Source: Cellulosimicrobium cellulans (lineage in GTDB: Bacteria; Actinomycetota; Actinomycetes; Actinomycetales; Cellulomonadaceae). From it: DNA of 64,000 bases. The translations under genes were made by a program, and so were the position numbers. How positions within the stretch are numbered: the stretch's first letter is position 1; each line of letters starts with the position of its first letter. This document shows, piece by piece, positions 26,488-35,759 of the stretch. The stretch spans positions 3,782,001 through 3,846,000 of the forward strand of contig NZ_JAFBCN010000001.1 in the NCBI RefSeq assembly GCF_016907755.1. The letters run 5' to 3'. Below the pieces are notes generated by a model, which saw only the letters and a list, made by a program, of their open reading frames with translations, did not search any database and was not told the DNA's origin.

Positions 26488-27416
26488 CAGCGGTCCACCG
26501 GCCCGCTGGACGGCGCGGCGCCGCGAGCCCCCGGGCTCCCCCACGCGGGAGCGTCAGCATCGACCGGGGCGTCCTCGACCGGGTGCCCGGCCGCGTCCCA
26601 CGACTTCTCGTCCGGCGCCCCGCGCAGGACGGTCACGTCGCCGGAGACGGCGGAGACCCGGACCGGCGCGCCCTTCCCGGACCGCGCGGGCTGGTGGAAG
26701 GAGCGCGCGGACCCGCGCTGCTCCGCGCCGTCCACGAGGAGGCGCCCGCTCACGCAGCGGATCGCGTAGTCCATCGCGTCGGGGTCGGGCAGGCGCACGA
26801 GCACGTCGGCGGAGACGGCGCTGACGGTGATCTCGGACGGGGTCGTGCGGGTGTCGACGGTGACGGACCCCGAGACGGAGTCGAGGCGCAGCGCACGGAG
26901 CGCGCCGGTCGCGGTGAGGCCGCCGGACACCGAGTCCATGCGGACAGGGCCGTCGTGCTCGCTCGCCGAGACCTCGCCCGAGACCGTGTCGACGCGCAGC
27001 TCGCCGCGCGTGCGGCTCGTCATCACGGAGCCGGAGACGGTCGCCAGCCGGGCGCCGTCGCGCACGCCCGCGACGAGCGCCTCGCCCTGCACGGTCGCGA
27101 CCTTGACCGTCGTCGTCGCCGGCACGGCCACGTGCACGTCGGCCGCGTCCTTGCCGGTGTACGTGCGGAAGCGTTCGAGGAAGCCCTTCCAGCCCGCGAC
27201 GAACGGCCCGTAGCCGACCCGGAGCGTGGTCCCCTCGAGGCGCACCTCCAGGGGACGGCCCACGACCGAGTGGACCTCGACGCGCGTGTCGGTGCGCGTC
27301 GGGTCGTCGTGCGCGACGACGTCGATACGCCCGCCGATGACGGTCGCGTCGAGCGTCCGCACGCGCGCGAGGTCGATGGCCTGGGGACCGGTGACGGTCC
27401 AGCTCTCCTGCGTCAT
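26487..27416 (-). CDS. DUF4097-family protein (copy 2)
   Basis: 309 residues, paralog of the protein at 25008. The N-terminus ESWTVTGPQAIDLARVR matches ESWVINAPQTVDVADVR of copy 1. Repeats such as RLATVSGSVMTSRTRGE, LRVDTVSGEVSASEHDG and VRMDSVSGGLTATG follow. It has an extra acidic Pro/Ala-rich tail of about 35 residues. First gene of the operon; ATG 27416 with GGAG 8-10 nt upstream. Role unknown; perhaps a structural scaffold or signal platform. Confidence 0.85.
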   Translation of the reverse strand: MTQESWTVTGPQAIDLARVRTLDATVIGGRIDVVAHDDPTRTDTRVEVHSVVGRPLEVRLEGTTLRVGYGPFVAGWKGFLERFRTYTGKDAADVHVAVPATTTVKVATVQGEALVAGVRDGARLATVSGSVMTSRTRGELRVDTVSGEVSASEHDGPVRMDSVSGGLTATGALRALRLDSVSGSVTVDTRTTPSEITVSAVSADVLVRLPDPDAMDYAIRCVSGRLLVDGAEQRGSARSFHQPARSGKGAPVRVSAVSGDVTVLRGAPDEKSWDAAGHPVEDAPVDADAPAWGSPGARGAAPSSGPVDR

Positions 27417-27473
27417 CCTGTGCTCCGTCCGTGTCGCGCCCCCTGCGCCATGGAGGCGGTCGCGTGGGAGACT

Positions 27474-27511
27474 CGCGATATATCTCGTTCTGCCAGACAC
27501 GATATATCGCG
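27474..27511. promoter_or_regulatory. Paired GATATATC operators (probable PadR sites)
   Basis: Perfect 11-bp inverted arms CGCGATATATC (27474-27484) and GATATATCGCG (27501-27511), 16 nt apart. Each arm holds the palindrome GATATATC, so there are two dimer sites about 27 bp apart. The AT-rich core is striking in this GC-rich DNA. They lie 58 nt upstream of the DUF4097-PadR operon. Confidence 0.7.
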
Positions 27512-27606
27512 TGCTCGACCGTGGCAAGGGGTCGCGTGTGGGACGATGGTGGGCGGACTGGACCCGCCGAGACCGGCGGGACTCCCCCGATCGTCAGGAG
27601 AACACC

Positions 27607-27681
27607 ATGAGCAAGCGCGGACGCAAGCGTCGCAGCCGCAAGGGCAACGCCGCGAACCACGGCAAGCGCCCCAACGCCTGA
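27607..27681 (+). CDS. 50S ribosomal protein bL37
   Basis: 24 residues, beginning MSKRGRKRRSRKGNAANHG and ending KRPNA. This matches the short basic actinobacterial ribosomal protein bL37 (mitochondrial AURKAIP1/COX24 domain relative). AGGAGAACACC stands before ATG 27607. A strong hairpin follows. Too short for routine gene finders. Confidence 0.9.
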   Translation: MSKRGRKRRSRKGNAANHGKRPNA

Positions 27682-27707
27682 GACGGCGCGCCCCCCAGGG
27701 GGACGGC

Positions 27708-27746
27708 GAGAGGGCCCGGACCGACGACGTCGGTCCGGGCCCTCTC
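27708..27746. terminator. Terminator after bL37
   Basis: A perfect 18-bp stem (27708-27725 with 27729-27746) closes on GAC. It lies between bL37 and the convergent rsrA. Confidence 0.85.
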
Positions 27747-27794
27747 TCGCTCTTCTACCCGCTCTGCCCGCGGTGGCGGGCGCCTCGGGTGGTC

Positions 27795-28130
27795 TCAGCG
27801 CGTCTCGACGACCGTCGTCGTCGTGACCATGACCGTGAGCTGCGTGTGGATGCGCTCCCGCAGCCCCGCCGGCGCCTTCTCGTGGCACGAGCGGCGCACG
27901 AGCTGCTTGACGAGCTCCTCCACGCTCAGCTCGGCGAGGCACGGCGAGCAGTGCGCGACGTGCGCACGCATGCGCAGCTCGTCGTCCGGCGTCATCTCCG
28001 AGTCGAGGTACTCGTAGAGGTGCGTGAGCGCGTGCTCGCACTCCGACTCGCCCGCCGTCGAGTGCGGGATGGGCGTCACCGACTCCTCCACGGGGCCGCG
28101 CCCCGGGATCCGGCTCTCTGACGTGCTCAC
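27795..28130 (-). CDS. rsrA: Zinc anti-sigma factor of SigR (RsrA type)
   Basis: 111 residues of the ZAS family. The zinc ligands are arranged as C31, then H57-x3-C61-x2-C64 (HVAHCSPC), with a later C82-H83. It holds SigR inactive until thiol oxidation releases zinc. GTG 28130 overlaps the sigR stop as GTGA, with GGAGGTGAGTC just before. Regulation by redox is known for the family; here it is inferred. Confidence 0.92.
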   Translation of the reverse strand: MSTSESRIPGRGPVEESVTPIPHSTAGESECEHALTHLYEYLDSEMTPDDELRMRAHVAHCSPCLAELSVEELVKQLVRRSCHEKAPAGLRERIHTQLTVMVTTTTVVETR

Positions 28131-28846
28131 GACTCACCTCCGGGGGTCTTGGCCCCCACCAGTCCTCGCCTCACGGCGTAGTCGGCCAGCAGCTCGCGCA
28201 GCTGACGCCTGCCTCGGTGCAGACGCGACATGACCGTGCCGATCGGTGTCCCCATGATCTCCGCGATCTCCTTGTAGGGGAAGCCCTCGACGTCCGCGTA
28301 GTACACGACCATGCGTCGGTCCTCGGGCAGCTCCTGCAGCGCGCGCTTCACGTCCGAGTCCGGCAGCCGGTCGAGCGCCTCCGCCTCGGCCGAGCGCAGC
28401 CCCTGCGAGGTGTGCGACGCAGCGCGCGCGATCTGCCAGTCCTCGACGTCGTCCGTCTGCGCCTGCTGCGGCTCGCGCTGCTTCTTGCGGTACGTGTTGA
28501 TGAACGTGTTCGTGAGGATGCGGTACAGCCACGCCTTGAGGTTCGTGCCCGGCCGGTACTGGTGGAACGCCGCGAACGCCTTCGCGAACGTCTCCTGCAC
28601 CAGGTCCTCGGCGTCCGACGGGTTGCGCGTCATGCGCAGGGCCGCGGAGTACAGCTGGTCGAGGTACTGCAGCGCGTCCTGCTCGAACCGCGCGGCGCGC
28701 GCGGCGTCGCTCTCGGTCTGCGGCGCGCGGTTCGTGTCCTCGGCGTCCGTCGTGTCCACGGGCAGCGTCGTGCCCTCGACCGGCGTCGTTCCCGACGCCG
28801 TCGCGGGGCTGCCGGAGACGTCGCTGCCGGAGATTCGCTCTGTCAT
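28127..28846 (-). CDS. sigR: RNA polymerase sigma factor SigR (ECF, redox)
   Basis: 239 residues. ECF sigma-2 ([23 protein letters not shown]) and sigma-4 ([37 protein letters not shown]) regions are complete. It directs thiol-oxidative stress genes and is paired with RsrA. ATG 28846 was chosen: TAGGCT ends 8 nt upstream, so it may be near-leaderless. The frame is open to 28999; a longer form, as known for Streptomyces SigR, is possible. Confidence 0.9.
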   Translation of the reverse strand: MTERISGSDVSGSPATASGTTPVEGTTLPVDTTDAEDTNRAPQTESDAARAARFEQDALQYLDQLYSAALRMTRNPSDAEDLVQETFAKAFAAFHQYRPGTNLKAWLYRILTNTFINTYRKKQREPQQAQTDDVEDWQIARAASHTSQGLRSAEAEALDRLPDSDVKRALQELPEDRRMVVYYADVEGFPYKEIAEIMGTPIGTVMSRLHRGRRQLRELLADYAVRRGLVGAKTPGGES

Positions 28847-28854
28847 CAACAACG

Positions 28855-28860
28855 AGCCTA
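28855..28860 (-). promoter_or_regulatory. -10 element of sigR
   Basis: Minus-strand TAGGCT lies 8 nt before ATG 28846. A SigR-type GGAAT-N18-GTT promoter was looked for and not found in correct spacing. Confidence 0.45.
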
Positions 28861-29076
28861 GTCCCCTGTTCGTCTGGGTGTCCGGTGACGTGACCGGTGC
28901 CGACCACGCGGCGGCGAACGCCGCGTCCGCCGTCGGCGCCTCGGGGGTCGACGACGCGGCCCGGGCAGCGGGTGCGGGAGTCTCGAGCAGGACGGTCACG
29001 AGTGGTGCAACCCGCGCGCGCCCGCGCGCATTCCCGCGCCCGGTGACCCGCCCGAGCGCTGCGGGCGCGGCCTCGC

Positions 29077-29082
29077 TAGCGT
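29077..29082 (+). promoter_or_regulatory. -10 element of leaderless ferritin gene
   Basis: TAGCGT lies 6 nt before ATG 29089. No ribosome site is visible. Confidence 0.6.
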
Positions 29083-29088
29083 GGCGCC

Positions 29089-29634
29089 ATGACGACCTCG
29101 CAGACCCCGTCCCGCTTCCTCACCCTGCTGCGCGAGCAGGTCGGGCACGAGCTCGACGCGCACCAGCAGTACATCGCGATCGCCGTGTGGTTCGACGCGC
29201 ACGACCTGCCGCAGCTCGCCGCGCACTTCTACCGGCAGTCGGTGGAGGAGCGCAACCACGCGATGATGATCGTGCAGTACCACCTCGACCGGGACCTGCC
29301 CGTCGAGATCCCGGGCTCCGGCCCGGTCCGCAACGACTTCGCGGACGTCGTCGAGCCGCTGCGGCTCGCGCTCGACCAGGAGAAGCAGGTCACGGCGCAG
29401 ATCGAGGCGATCTTCCGCGCCGCGCGCGAGGAGGGTGACGCCCTCGGCGAGCAGTTCCTCCTGTGGTTCCTCAAGGAGCAGGTGGAGGAGGTCGCGTCGG
29501 CGACGACCCTGCTCACCGTCGCGCAGCGCGCGGGCGACAACCTGTTCGACCTCGAGAACTTCGTCGCGCGCGAGACGATCGGCGACGCGGGCGAGTCGGC
29601 CGACGCGCCGGAAGCCGCGGGCGGGGCGCTCTGA
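29089..29634 (+). CDS. Ferritin
   Basis: 181 residues of the non-heme ferritin (BfrB/Ftn) type storing iron as a ferric core. Ferroxidase-site residues are seen in [27 protein letters not shown] (ExxH) and [13 protein letters not shown]. There is no heme-ligand Met pattern of bacterioferritin proper. Its function complements the iron-regulated heme uptake at 1-7388, but no iron box was seen at its own promoter. Probably leaderless. Confidence 0.88.
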   Translation: MTTSQTPSRFLTLLREQVGHELDAHQQYIAIAVWFDAHDLPQLAAHFYRQSVEERNHAMMIVQYHLDRDLPVEIPGSGPVRNDFADVVEPLRLALDQEKQVTAQIEAIFRAAREEGDALGEQFLLWFLKEQVEEVASATTLLTVAQRAGDNLFDLENFVARETIGDAGESADAPEAAGGAL

Positions 29635-29641
29635 CGCTCCG

Positions 29642-29661
29642 CCGTGAGGCGTGCCTCACGG
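29642..29661 (+). terminator. Hairpin after ferritin
   Basis: CCGTGAGGC/GCCTCACGG, a 9-bp stem with a GT tip, lies 8 nt past the ferritin stop. Confidence 0.6.
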
Positions 29662-29710
29662 TCCGCGGGTGGCGCCGCCCCGGCGGTCGCGGCAGGCTGG
29701 GACCGACCGG

Positions 29711-29749
29711 CGGACACCCAGGGCGGACACCTGGGACGGACACCGACGA
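29711..29749 (+). repeat. Three 13-bp tandem repeats upstream of the DoxX-like gene
   Basis: CGGACACC recurs at 29711, 29724 and 29737 with an exact 13-bp period (full unit about CGGACACCYRGGR). The array ends 25 nt before ATG 29775. It could be a regulator-binding array or a recent slip duplication. Confidence 0.55.
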
Positions 29750-29774
29750 GTCACCGGCGATGAGGAGAGAACCG

Positions 29775-30479
29775 ATGCTGCTGCGTCACCTCGCGAGGCC
29801 CATGCTGGCCTCGTGGTTCGTCTACGACGGGCTCCAGGCCGCGCTCAAGCCTGCCGAGCACGTGCGAGCCGCGCGCTCGGGCGTCGAGCTCGTGGAGAAG
29901 AGCGCCGGGATCGAGGCTCCGCTCAGCGAGAAGCAGGTCGCGCTGCTCGTGCGCGCCCACGGGGCCGCGACGGCCGTCGCGGGGTTGTTCCTCGCCGTCG
30001 GGAAGGCGCCTCGCACGGCCGCCCTGACCCTCGCCGCGCTCACGGTGCCGCTGGCGGTCGTCAACCAGCCCTTCACCCCGGGCGAGGCGGCGCGCGCCGA
30101 GCGCACGAGGAAGTTCGTCGCGAACGTCGGCGCGATCGGCGCGGCACTCATCGCGGGCGCGGACTACGAGGGCCGCCCCGGCGTGCAGTGGCGCCTCGAG
30201 CAGGCTCGGCACGACCTCGCGCTCGCCAAGCAGGCGAAGCAGGAGGCCGTGGTCGCGGGCGCGAAGGGAGCCGTGAAGGACGTCTCGGCCTCGGCCCGGG
30301 GAGCGGCGAAGGAGGCGGGCCGCTCCACGAAGAAGGCAGCGAAGCACGCGGCCGAGGAGGCGCGGCGCTCGGCGCGGCGCGCCACGAAGGCCGCCCAGGA
30401 GGCCGCGGAGCACGCCGCGACCCTCGCCGCGGGCGCCGTGCACGACGCCGAGGCCGCCGTCCGCGCGAAGGTCGCCTGA
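29775..30479 (+). CDS. DoxX-family membrane protein with Ala/Lys-rich tail
   Basis: 234 residues. DoxX-like domain at 1-125 with four spans ([55 protein letters not shown]). It is followed by a cytoplasmic tail of about 100 residues made of [16 protein letters not shown]-type helical repeats, which could bind nucleic acid or lipid surfaces. ATG 29775 was chosen over 29760 because AGGAG sits 7-8 nt before it. DoxX proteins take part in oxidative or thiol stress membrane complexes; the neighbouring SigR and ferritin genes fit that loosely. Confidence 0.75.
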   Translation: MLLRHLARPMLASWFVYDGLQAALKPAEHVRAARSGVELVEKSAGIEAPLSEKQVALLVRAHGAATAVAGLFLAVGKAPRTAALTLAALTVPLAVVNQPFTPGEAARAERTRKFVANVGAIGAALIAGADYEGRPGVQWRLEQARHDLALAKQAKQEAVVAGAKGAVKDVSASARGAAKEAGRSTKKAAKHAAEEARRSARRATKAAQEAAEHAATLAAGAVHDAEAAVRAKVA

Positions 30480-30537
30480 CGCGGTCGCGACGCGTCCGCG
30501 CGGCGGGACCGTCCGCCGTCGGGCGCGGTCCCTCCAC

Positions 30538-30543
30538 TAGCCT
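30538..30543 (+). promoter_or_regulatory. -10 element of leaderless aroA
   Basis: TAGCCT lies 7 nt before ATG 30551. A GGAGG lies only 2 nt before the ATG, too near to act as a Shine-Dalgarno. Confidence 0.55.
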
Positions 30544-30550
30544 GGAGGCC

Positions 30551-31906
30551 ATGACGACCTCGCCCTCCGCCGCGTCCGTGCCCCCCGCCGTCGACGAGGG
30601 CTGGGCCGCGCCCACGGCGGGCGGGCCGCTCGACGCGACGGTCGAGGTCCCGGGGTCGAAGTCGCTGACGAACCGGCTGCTCGTCCTGGCCGCGCTCGCC
30701 GACGGCCCCGGGACGCTGCGCGGCGCCCTGCGCAGCCGCGACGCGGACCTCATGATCGCCGCCCTGCGCACGCTCGGCGTCGGCGTCGAGGAGGGCGCGG
30801 CGCCGAGCGCGCTGCACGTGACCCCCGGTCCGCTGCGCGGGCCGGTCGAGGTCGACTGCGGCCTCGCCGGCACCGTCATGCGCTTCCTGCCGCCGCTCGC
30901 CGCGCTCGCCGACGGCACGGTCCGGTTCGACGGCGACGAGGGCGCGCGCGTGCGCCCCATGGGCCCGGTCCTCGCGGCGCTCAGCGCGCTCGACGTGCCG
31001 GTCGAGGGCGACGGTGACGGGCTGCCGACGACGCTCCCCTTCACGATCCGCGGCCGCGGCCGGGTGCGCGGCGGGTCGGTCGACGTCGACGCGTCGGCGT
31101 CGAGCCAGTTCGTCTCCGGGCTCCTCCTCGCGGCCGCACGCTACGACCAGGGCCTCACGGTGCGGCACATCGGCCACACGCTGCCGAGCATGCCCCACAT
31201 CGACATGACCGTGGAGGTCCTGCGCGAGGTCGGCGTCGTCGTCGACGACTCGCGGCCCGCGATCTGGCGGGTCGAGCCCGGTCCGGTCGCGGCGCGCGAC
31301 GTGCAGGTCGAGCCCGACCTGTCGAACGCCGCGCCGTTCCTCGCGGCGGCGCTCGTCGCGGGCGGCACCGTCCGCGTCACGGGCTGGCCGACGGCGACGA
31401 CCCAGCCCGGCGCGATGGTCCCCGAGCTGCTCGAGTCGATGGGCGCGACTGCGTCCCTGGACGGCGACGTGCTGTCCGTGACGGGCACGGGCGAGGTGCG
31501 CGGCGTCGACGTCGACCTGCACGCGGCCGGCGAGCTCGCGCCGACGATCGCTGCGCTGGCGGCCCTCGCGGACTCCCCCAGCCGACTGCGCGGCATCGCG
31601 CACCTGCGCGGGCACGAGACCGACCGGCTGGCCGCGCTCGCGACGGAGATCACGCGCCTCGGCGGGCAGGCGGAGGAGACGCGCGACGGCCTCGTCATCA
31701 CGCCGCGCCCCCTGCACGGCGCGCTGTTCCGCACGTATCACGACCACCGCATGGCGACGTCCGCGGCCGTGATCGGCCTGCGCGTCCCCGGGGTCGGCGT
31801 GGAGAACGTCGAGACGACGGCCAAGACGCTGCCCGGGTTCGCGGGGATGTGGGAGCGCATGCTCGGGGGCGGGACCGGATCCGGCACGGGGGCGGCGGCC
31901 CGCTGA
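30551..31906 (+). CDS. aroA: 3-phosphoshikimate 1-carboxyvinyltransferase (EPSP synthase)
   Basis: 451 residues. Transfers enolpyruvyl from PEP to shikimate-3-phosphate in aromatic amino acid synthesis. Motifs: [15 protein letters not shown] near 36-50, [50 protein letters not shown] and [10 protein letters not shown]. Its TGA shares a base with the ATG of rsgA (TGATG), so the two form an operon. Probably leaderless. Confidence 0.95.
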   Translation: MTTSPSAASVPPAVDEGWAAPTAGGPLDATVEVPGSKSLTNRLLVLAALADGPGTLRGALRSRDADLMIAALRTLGVGVEEGAAPSALHVTPGPLRGPVEVDCGLAGTVMRFLPPLAALADGTVRFDGDEGARVRPMGPVLAALSALDVPVEGDGDGLPTTLPFTIRGRGRVRGGSVDVDASASSQFVSGLLLAAARYDQGLTVRHIGHTLPSMPHIDMTVEVLREVGVVVDDSRPAIWRVEPGPVAARDVQVEPDLSNAAPFLAAALVAGGTVRVTGWPTATTQPGAMVPELLESMGATASLDGDVLSVTGTGEVRGVDVDLHAAGELAPTIAALAALADSPSRLRGIAHLRGHETDRLAALATEITRLGGQAEETRDGLVITPRPLHGALFRTYHDHRMATSAAVIGLRVPGVGVENVETTAKTLPGFAGMWERMLGGGTGSGTGAAAR

Positions 31907-32988
31907 TGGCCCGCCGCGTCCCGGACGAGTCCGACTTCCGCTCTCGCCCCGGCAAGCACGGCAGCCGGCCGCGCACCAAGCAGCGGCCCGAGCACGCGGA
32001 CGCGGTCACGGGGTTCGTCACGGGCGTGGACCGCGGCCGGTACACGCTGCTCGTCGGGAACCACGACGGGACGGGCGACGGGACCGGCCACAGGACCGGG
32101 GAGGACGAGCGCACCGTCCTCGCGATGAAGGCGCGCGAGCTCGGCCGCACGCGCATCGTGTGCGGGGACCGCGTCGACCTCGTCGGGGACGTGACCGGCG
32201 ACGACGGGTCGCTCGCGCGGATCGTGCGCATCCAGGACCGCTCGTCGGTGCTGCGCCGCACGGCCGACGACACCGACCCCTACGAGCGGGTCATCGTCGC
32301 CAACGCCGACCAGCTCGTCGTCGTCACCGCGCTCGCCGAGCCCGAGCCGCGCACGCGCATGATCGACCGGTGCGTCGTCGCCGCGTACGACGCCGGCATG
32401 GACGTCCTCCTGTGCCTCACCAAGGCCGACCTCGCCGACCCCGGCCCGCTGCGCGCGCTGTACGAGCCGCTCGGGGTGTCCGTGGTCGTGACGCGCCGCG
32501 CTCCCGACGGCCTCGCGCCCGACGGCTGGGCGATCGAGCCGCTCGACGCGGTGCGCGAGGCGCTGGCCGGGCGCACGTCCGTGTTCGTCGGGCACTCGGG
32601 CGTCGGCAAGTCGACGCTCGTCAACGCCCTCGTCCCCGACGCGCAGCGCGCGACCGGCCACGTCAACGACGTCACGGGCCGCGGCCGGCACACGTCCACG
32701 TCCGCCGTCGCGCTGCGCCTGCCCGGCGGTGGCTGGGTCATCGACACCCCCGGCGTGCGGTCGTTCGGCCTCGCGCACGTGCAGGTCGACCACCTGCTGC
32801 ACGCGTTCGAGGACCTCGACGCCGTCGCCGCGGACTGCCCCCGCGGGTGCACCCACCTGGACGACGCCCCGGACTGCGCGCTCGACGAGTGGGTCGAGGC
32901 GTCCCCCGACGACGAGACCCGCGCCGCCCGCGCCGCCCGGCTCGAGTCGTTCCGCCGCGTGCTCGCCTCGCGCACCGGCGCAGCCTGA
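31906..32988 (+). CDS. rsgA: Ribosome small-subunit-dependent GTPase
   Basis: 360 residues of a circularly permuted GTPase helping 30S maturation. An OB-fold N-terminal part (with an acidic/Gly insert GNHDGTGDGTGHRTG) precedes the permuted G motifs: LCLTKADL (G4), GHSGVGKSTLVNAL (G1) and DTPGVRSFGL (G3). The C-terminal zinc knuckle has CPRGCTH and PDCAL. Coupled to aroA by TGATG, a pairing common in actinobacteria. Confidence 0.93.
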   Translation: MARRVPDESDFRSRPGKHGSRPRTKQRPEHADAVTGFVTGVDRGRYTLLVGNHDGTGDGTGHRTGEDERTVLAMKARELGRTRIVCGDRVDLVGDVTGDDGSLARIVRIQDRSSVLRRTADDTDPYERVIVANADQLVVVTALAEPEPRTRMIDRCVVAAYDAGMDVLLCLTKADLADPGPLRALYEPLGVSVVVTRRAPDGLAPDGWAIEPLDAVREALAGRTSVFVGHSGVGKSTLVNALVPDAQRATGHVNDVTGRGRHTSTSAVALRLPGGGWVIDTPGVRSFGLAHVQVDHLLHAFEDLDAVAADCPRGCTHLDDAPDCALDEWVEASPDDETRAARAARLESFRRVLASRTGAA

Positions 32989-33031
32989 GCCCCCGACCGC
33001 GCGGCGCCTCCCCCGGCCGGGCGGGCACCGC

Positions 33032-33037
33032 TACGGT
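33032..33037 (+). promoter_or_regulatory. -10 element of leaderless hisN
   Basis: TACGGT lies 7 nt before ATG 33045. Confidence 0.6.
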
Positions 33038-33044
33038 GTGAGCC

Positions 33045-33839
33045 ATGACGCCCCCCTCGACGCGCGGCTACGACGACGACCTGCGCCTCGCCCACGTGAT
33101 CGCCGACCAGGTCGACGCGCACACGATGTCGCGCTTCAAGGCGCTGGACCTGCACGTCGAGTCGAAGCCCGACTCGACGCCCGTGAGCGACGCGGACCGC
33201 ACCGCCGAGGAGATCATCCGCGGCCAGCTCGGCCGGGCGCGCGGTCGCGACGCGATCGTCGGCGAGGAGTTCGGCGAGTCGGGTCACGGCGCCCGACGCT
33301 GGATCATCGACCCGATCGACGGGACCAAGAACTTCGTGCGCGGCGTCCCGGTGTGGGCGACGCTCATCGCGCTCGCCGACGGCGACGAGGTCGTCGTCGG
33401 GCTCGTCTCGGCGCCCGCGCTGGGCCGGCGCTGGTGGGCCTCGAAGGGCACCGGCGCGTGGACCGGCAAGTCGCTCGCGGCCGCGAGCCGCCTGCAGGTC
33501 TCGGGCGTGGCGTCGTGGTCCGACGCCTCGCTCGCCTACTCGTCGCTCGACGGCTGGGAGGAGCGCGGGAAGCTCGACCCGTTCCTCGACCTCATGCGCG
33601 GCGCCTGGCGCACGCGCGGGTACGGCGACTTCTGGTCGTACATGCTCGTCGCCGAGGGCGCGGCCGACGCGGCCGCCGAGCCCGAGCTCGAGCTCTACGA
33701 CATGGCCGCGCTCGTCCCCATCGTCACCGAGGCTGGCGGCCGGTTCACGTCGCTCGACGGCGCCGACGGCCCGTGGGGCGGCAACGCCGTCGCGACGAAC
33801 GGCCTGCTGCACGACGAGGTGCTGAGCCGCCTGGGCTGA
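33045..33839 (+). CDS. hisN: Histidinol-phosphatase, inositol monophosphatase family
   Basis: 264 residues. Metal-binding motifs of the IMPase family: GEEFGE near 73-78, [17 protein letters not shown] and [17 protein letters not shown]. The HisN type dephosphorylates histidinol phosphate; position after aroA-rsgA is the usual actinobacterial location. A related inositol or other phosphatase cannot be excluded. Convergent with the DUF6912 gene, only 8 nt away. Confidence 0.85.
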   Translation: MTPPSTRGYDDDLRLAHVIADQVDAHTMSRFKALDLHVESKPDSTPVSDADRTAEEIIRGQLGRARGRDAIVGEEFGESGHGARRWIIDPIDGTKNFVRGVPVWATLIALADGDEVVVGLVSAPALGRRWWASKGTGAWTGKSLAAASRLQVSGVASWSDASLAYSSLDGWEERGKLDPFLDLMRGAWRTRGYGDFWSYMLVAEGAADAAAEPELELYDMAALVPIVTEAGGRFTSLDGADGPWGGNAVATNGLLHDEVLSRLG

Positions 33840-33847
33840 CGCAGTCG

Positions 33848-34378
33848 TCAGCCCCGCGGCACGTCCTTGAGCTCCGACCAGTCGTACCAGAGCAGGTCCC
33901 GCTCGTTGACGCGGTCGATCGCGGCGTCGAGCGCGGCGTCGGCACCCGGGCCGTCGGCGTCGGCCGCCGCGAGCACCGCCTCGACGTCCTCGATCGCCTC
34001 GGGCTCGTCGACGTGCACGCACACGATCGCGACGTCCGGCACGGTCCGCAGGACCTCGACGGCGCTCGGCGCGGGTGCGTCCTCGTCGTCGGAGTCGTCA
34101 GCGCCCACGACCTGCACCGCGCCGTCGGGCACCTCGAGCGTGACGACGAGCCGCTGGCGCGGCGCGTCCGGGCGCGCCGCGACGAGCGCGAGCGAGTCGT
34201 CCGCCGCCTCGAGCGCGGCCGCGTACTCCAGGCCCTCCTCGTCCTCGTCGGGCAGCGCGCGCGTCAGCGCGGCGGTCACGGCGTGCGCGCCGCGCGGGGC
34301 GACGCTCCAGCGGGCGGCGTCGGCGGTCACGGTGACGGCGTCGAGCTCGTCGAGCGTCGCGGGGAGGTAGATGCGCAT
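33848..34378 (-). CDS. DUF6912-family protein
   Basis: 176 residues, acidic, soluble. It begins MRIYLPATLDELDAVTV and contains GAHAVTAALTRALPDEDEEG and ERDLLWYDWSEL, hallmarks of the actinobacterial DUF6912 family as I recall it. No catalytic motif is visible. It starts 4 nt after the stop of the CpaE-like gene, so it belongs to the same operon. Function unknown. Confidence 0.75.
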   Translation of the reverse strand: MRIYLPATLDELDAVTVTADAARWSVAPRGAHAVTAALTRALPDEDEEGLEYAAALEAADDSLALVAARPDAPRQRLVVTLEVPDGAVQVVGADDSDDEDAPAPSAVEVLRTVPDVAIVCVHVDEPEAIEDVEAVLAAADADGPGADAALDAAIDRVNERDLLWYDWSELKDVPRG

Positions 34379-34382
34379 GGGT

Positions 34383-35759
34383 TCAGTGTGCCGCCTCCAG
34401 CGCGAGTCGGTGCGCCGCACCACGCCCGGGAGGTGCCGCCTCCCGCACGTGCGCGCCGAGCCGCGCGAGGGCGCGGCGGGCGGGGCTCGCGGGGGCCGAC
34501 TCCGCGAGCGTCCGGCCCTCCCGGAGGCCGAGGTCGACCGCACCGTCCTCGGGGACGACGTGGAGGTCGTCGACGCTCGCGTAGCGGGCCATCGCGTCAC
34601 GCACCGCTCGCTCCGGCCGGGGCCCGACCGCGCTCGAGCGCACGCGGTTCACCACGACGACGCGCGCCGCACCGACGCACGCGCCCGTCTCGGCGAGCTC
34701 GTCGAGCGCACGGACGAGGCGCTGGAGCCCGACGGGGTCGCCCGCGCCGACGACGACCACGACGTCCGCGGCGGCGAGCGCGCTCCACGTCGCGTCGTTG
34801 CGCTGCGGGGCACGGGTGTCGTACGTCAGGAGCTCGTCCCGCTCGATCCCGAAGCCGCAGTCGACGACCGTCCAGTCCGCGACGGACCGCGCGACCTCCC
34901 ACACGGCGTCGAGCGACGCCCCGGGAAGCTCCGGCCAGCGGGCCGCCCGGGTCAGGCCCGTGAGCACCCGGACCCGCGGCAGGACCGTCGGCGCCAGCGC
35001 GACCAGCCCCGCGGCGTCGAGCGCGCCCTGACCCGCGCTGCGGGCGGCCGCGGCCAGCCCCGGTGACTCGTCGAGCAGACCGAGGCGCTGCGCGACGCTC
35101 CCGCCGTACGTGTCGGCGTCGACGAGCAGGACCTCCGCCTCGGGCGACGGCAGGACGCCGGCCGGGACGTCCACGTCGGCGGCGCGCCGCTCCCGGCGCG
35201 GCGGACGAGCGCGCCGCGCCGGCGGCGCTCCCGCGAGCTCCGCGGCGAGGTTTGTCGCCACGGTCGTGCGACCGGGTGCACCGGTCGGCCCCCACACGGC
35301 GACGGTCCGCCCACGGCGGGGTTCCCGCCCTGGGGCCGCCGCACCGGTGCCGACGACCGGCCGGGGGACGCCGGGGGCGCCCGTGGCCGCCGCGCGCGGC
35401 GGCAGGACGGAGCGGACGACGTCGCACAGCGCGTCCGGGGCGGCGTCCAGGTCGACGACCGCGTCGACGCCGTAGGCCCGCACCCGTCCCTCCTCCCACG
35501 TCCCGCCCGGGGCGAGCGCGACGACCCGGACGTCGTGGGCGTGCAGGTCGACGACCGCCTGCCGGTCCAGCGCCGGCAGGTCGCACGACACGACGGCGAC
35601 CCGCCCCGCACCCGCCGCGGCCGCGGCGAGCAGCTCGACGACGTCCGCGCACCTCCGCGTGACCTGGAGCCCGGGGGCGGCGAGCGTGGTGACCACCTCG
35701 GCCTCGCGCGCACCGCGGACCGCGCACAGGACGGTCGCGACCGTCGTCGCCCCGCTCAC
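34383..35759 (-). CDS. CpaE-like MinD/ParA-family ATPase
   Basis: 458 residues. The first 120 look like a degenerate receiver-type domain (VAVVSCDLPALDRQAVVDL), as in CpaE/TadZ. The ATPase part starts AVWGPTGAPGRTTVATNLA (about 150-168), a P-loop with Arg in place of the last Lys, and has LLVDADTYGG and VVDCGFGIERD. CpaE proteins place Flp/Tad pili; here no pilus genes follow. GTG 35759 overlaps the SAF gene's stop as GTGA. Confidence 0.8.
   Translation of the reverse strand: MSGATTVATVLCAVRGAREAEVVTTLAAPGLQVTRRCADVVELLAAAAAGAGRVAVVSCDLPALDRQAVVDLHAHDVRVVALAPGGTWEEGRVRAYGVDAVVDLDAAPDALCDVVRSVLPPRAAATGAPGVPRPVVGTGAAAPGREPRRGRTVAVWGPTGAPGRTTVATNLAAELAGAPPARRARPPRRERRAADVDVPAGVLPSPEAEVLLVDADTYGGSVAQRLGLLDESPGLAAAARSAGQGALDAAGLVALAPTVLPRVRVLTGLTRAARWPELPGASLDAVWEVARSVADWTVVDCGFGIERDELLTYDTRAPQRNDATWSALAAADVVVVVGAGDPVGLQRLVRALDELAETGACVGAARVVVVNRVRSSAVGPRPERAVRDAMARYASVDDLHVVPEDGAVDLGLREGRTLAESAPASPARRALARLGAHVREAAPPGRGAAHRLALEAAH

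Noticed and set aside
28846-28900. SigR autoregulatory promoter (GGAAT-N18-GTT)
   Set aside because: No pair with correct spacing was found upstream of sigR; a vegetative TAGGCT explains the start better.
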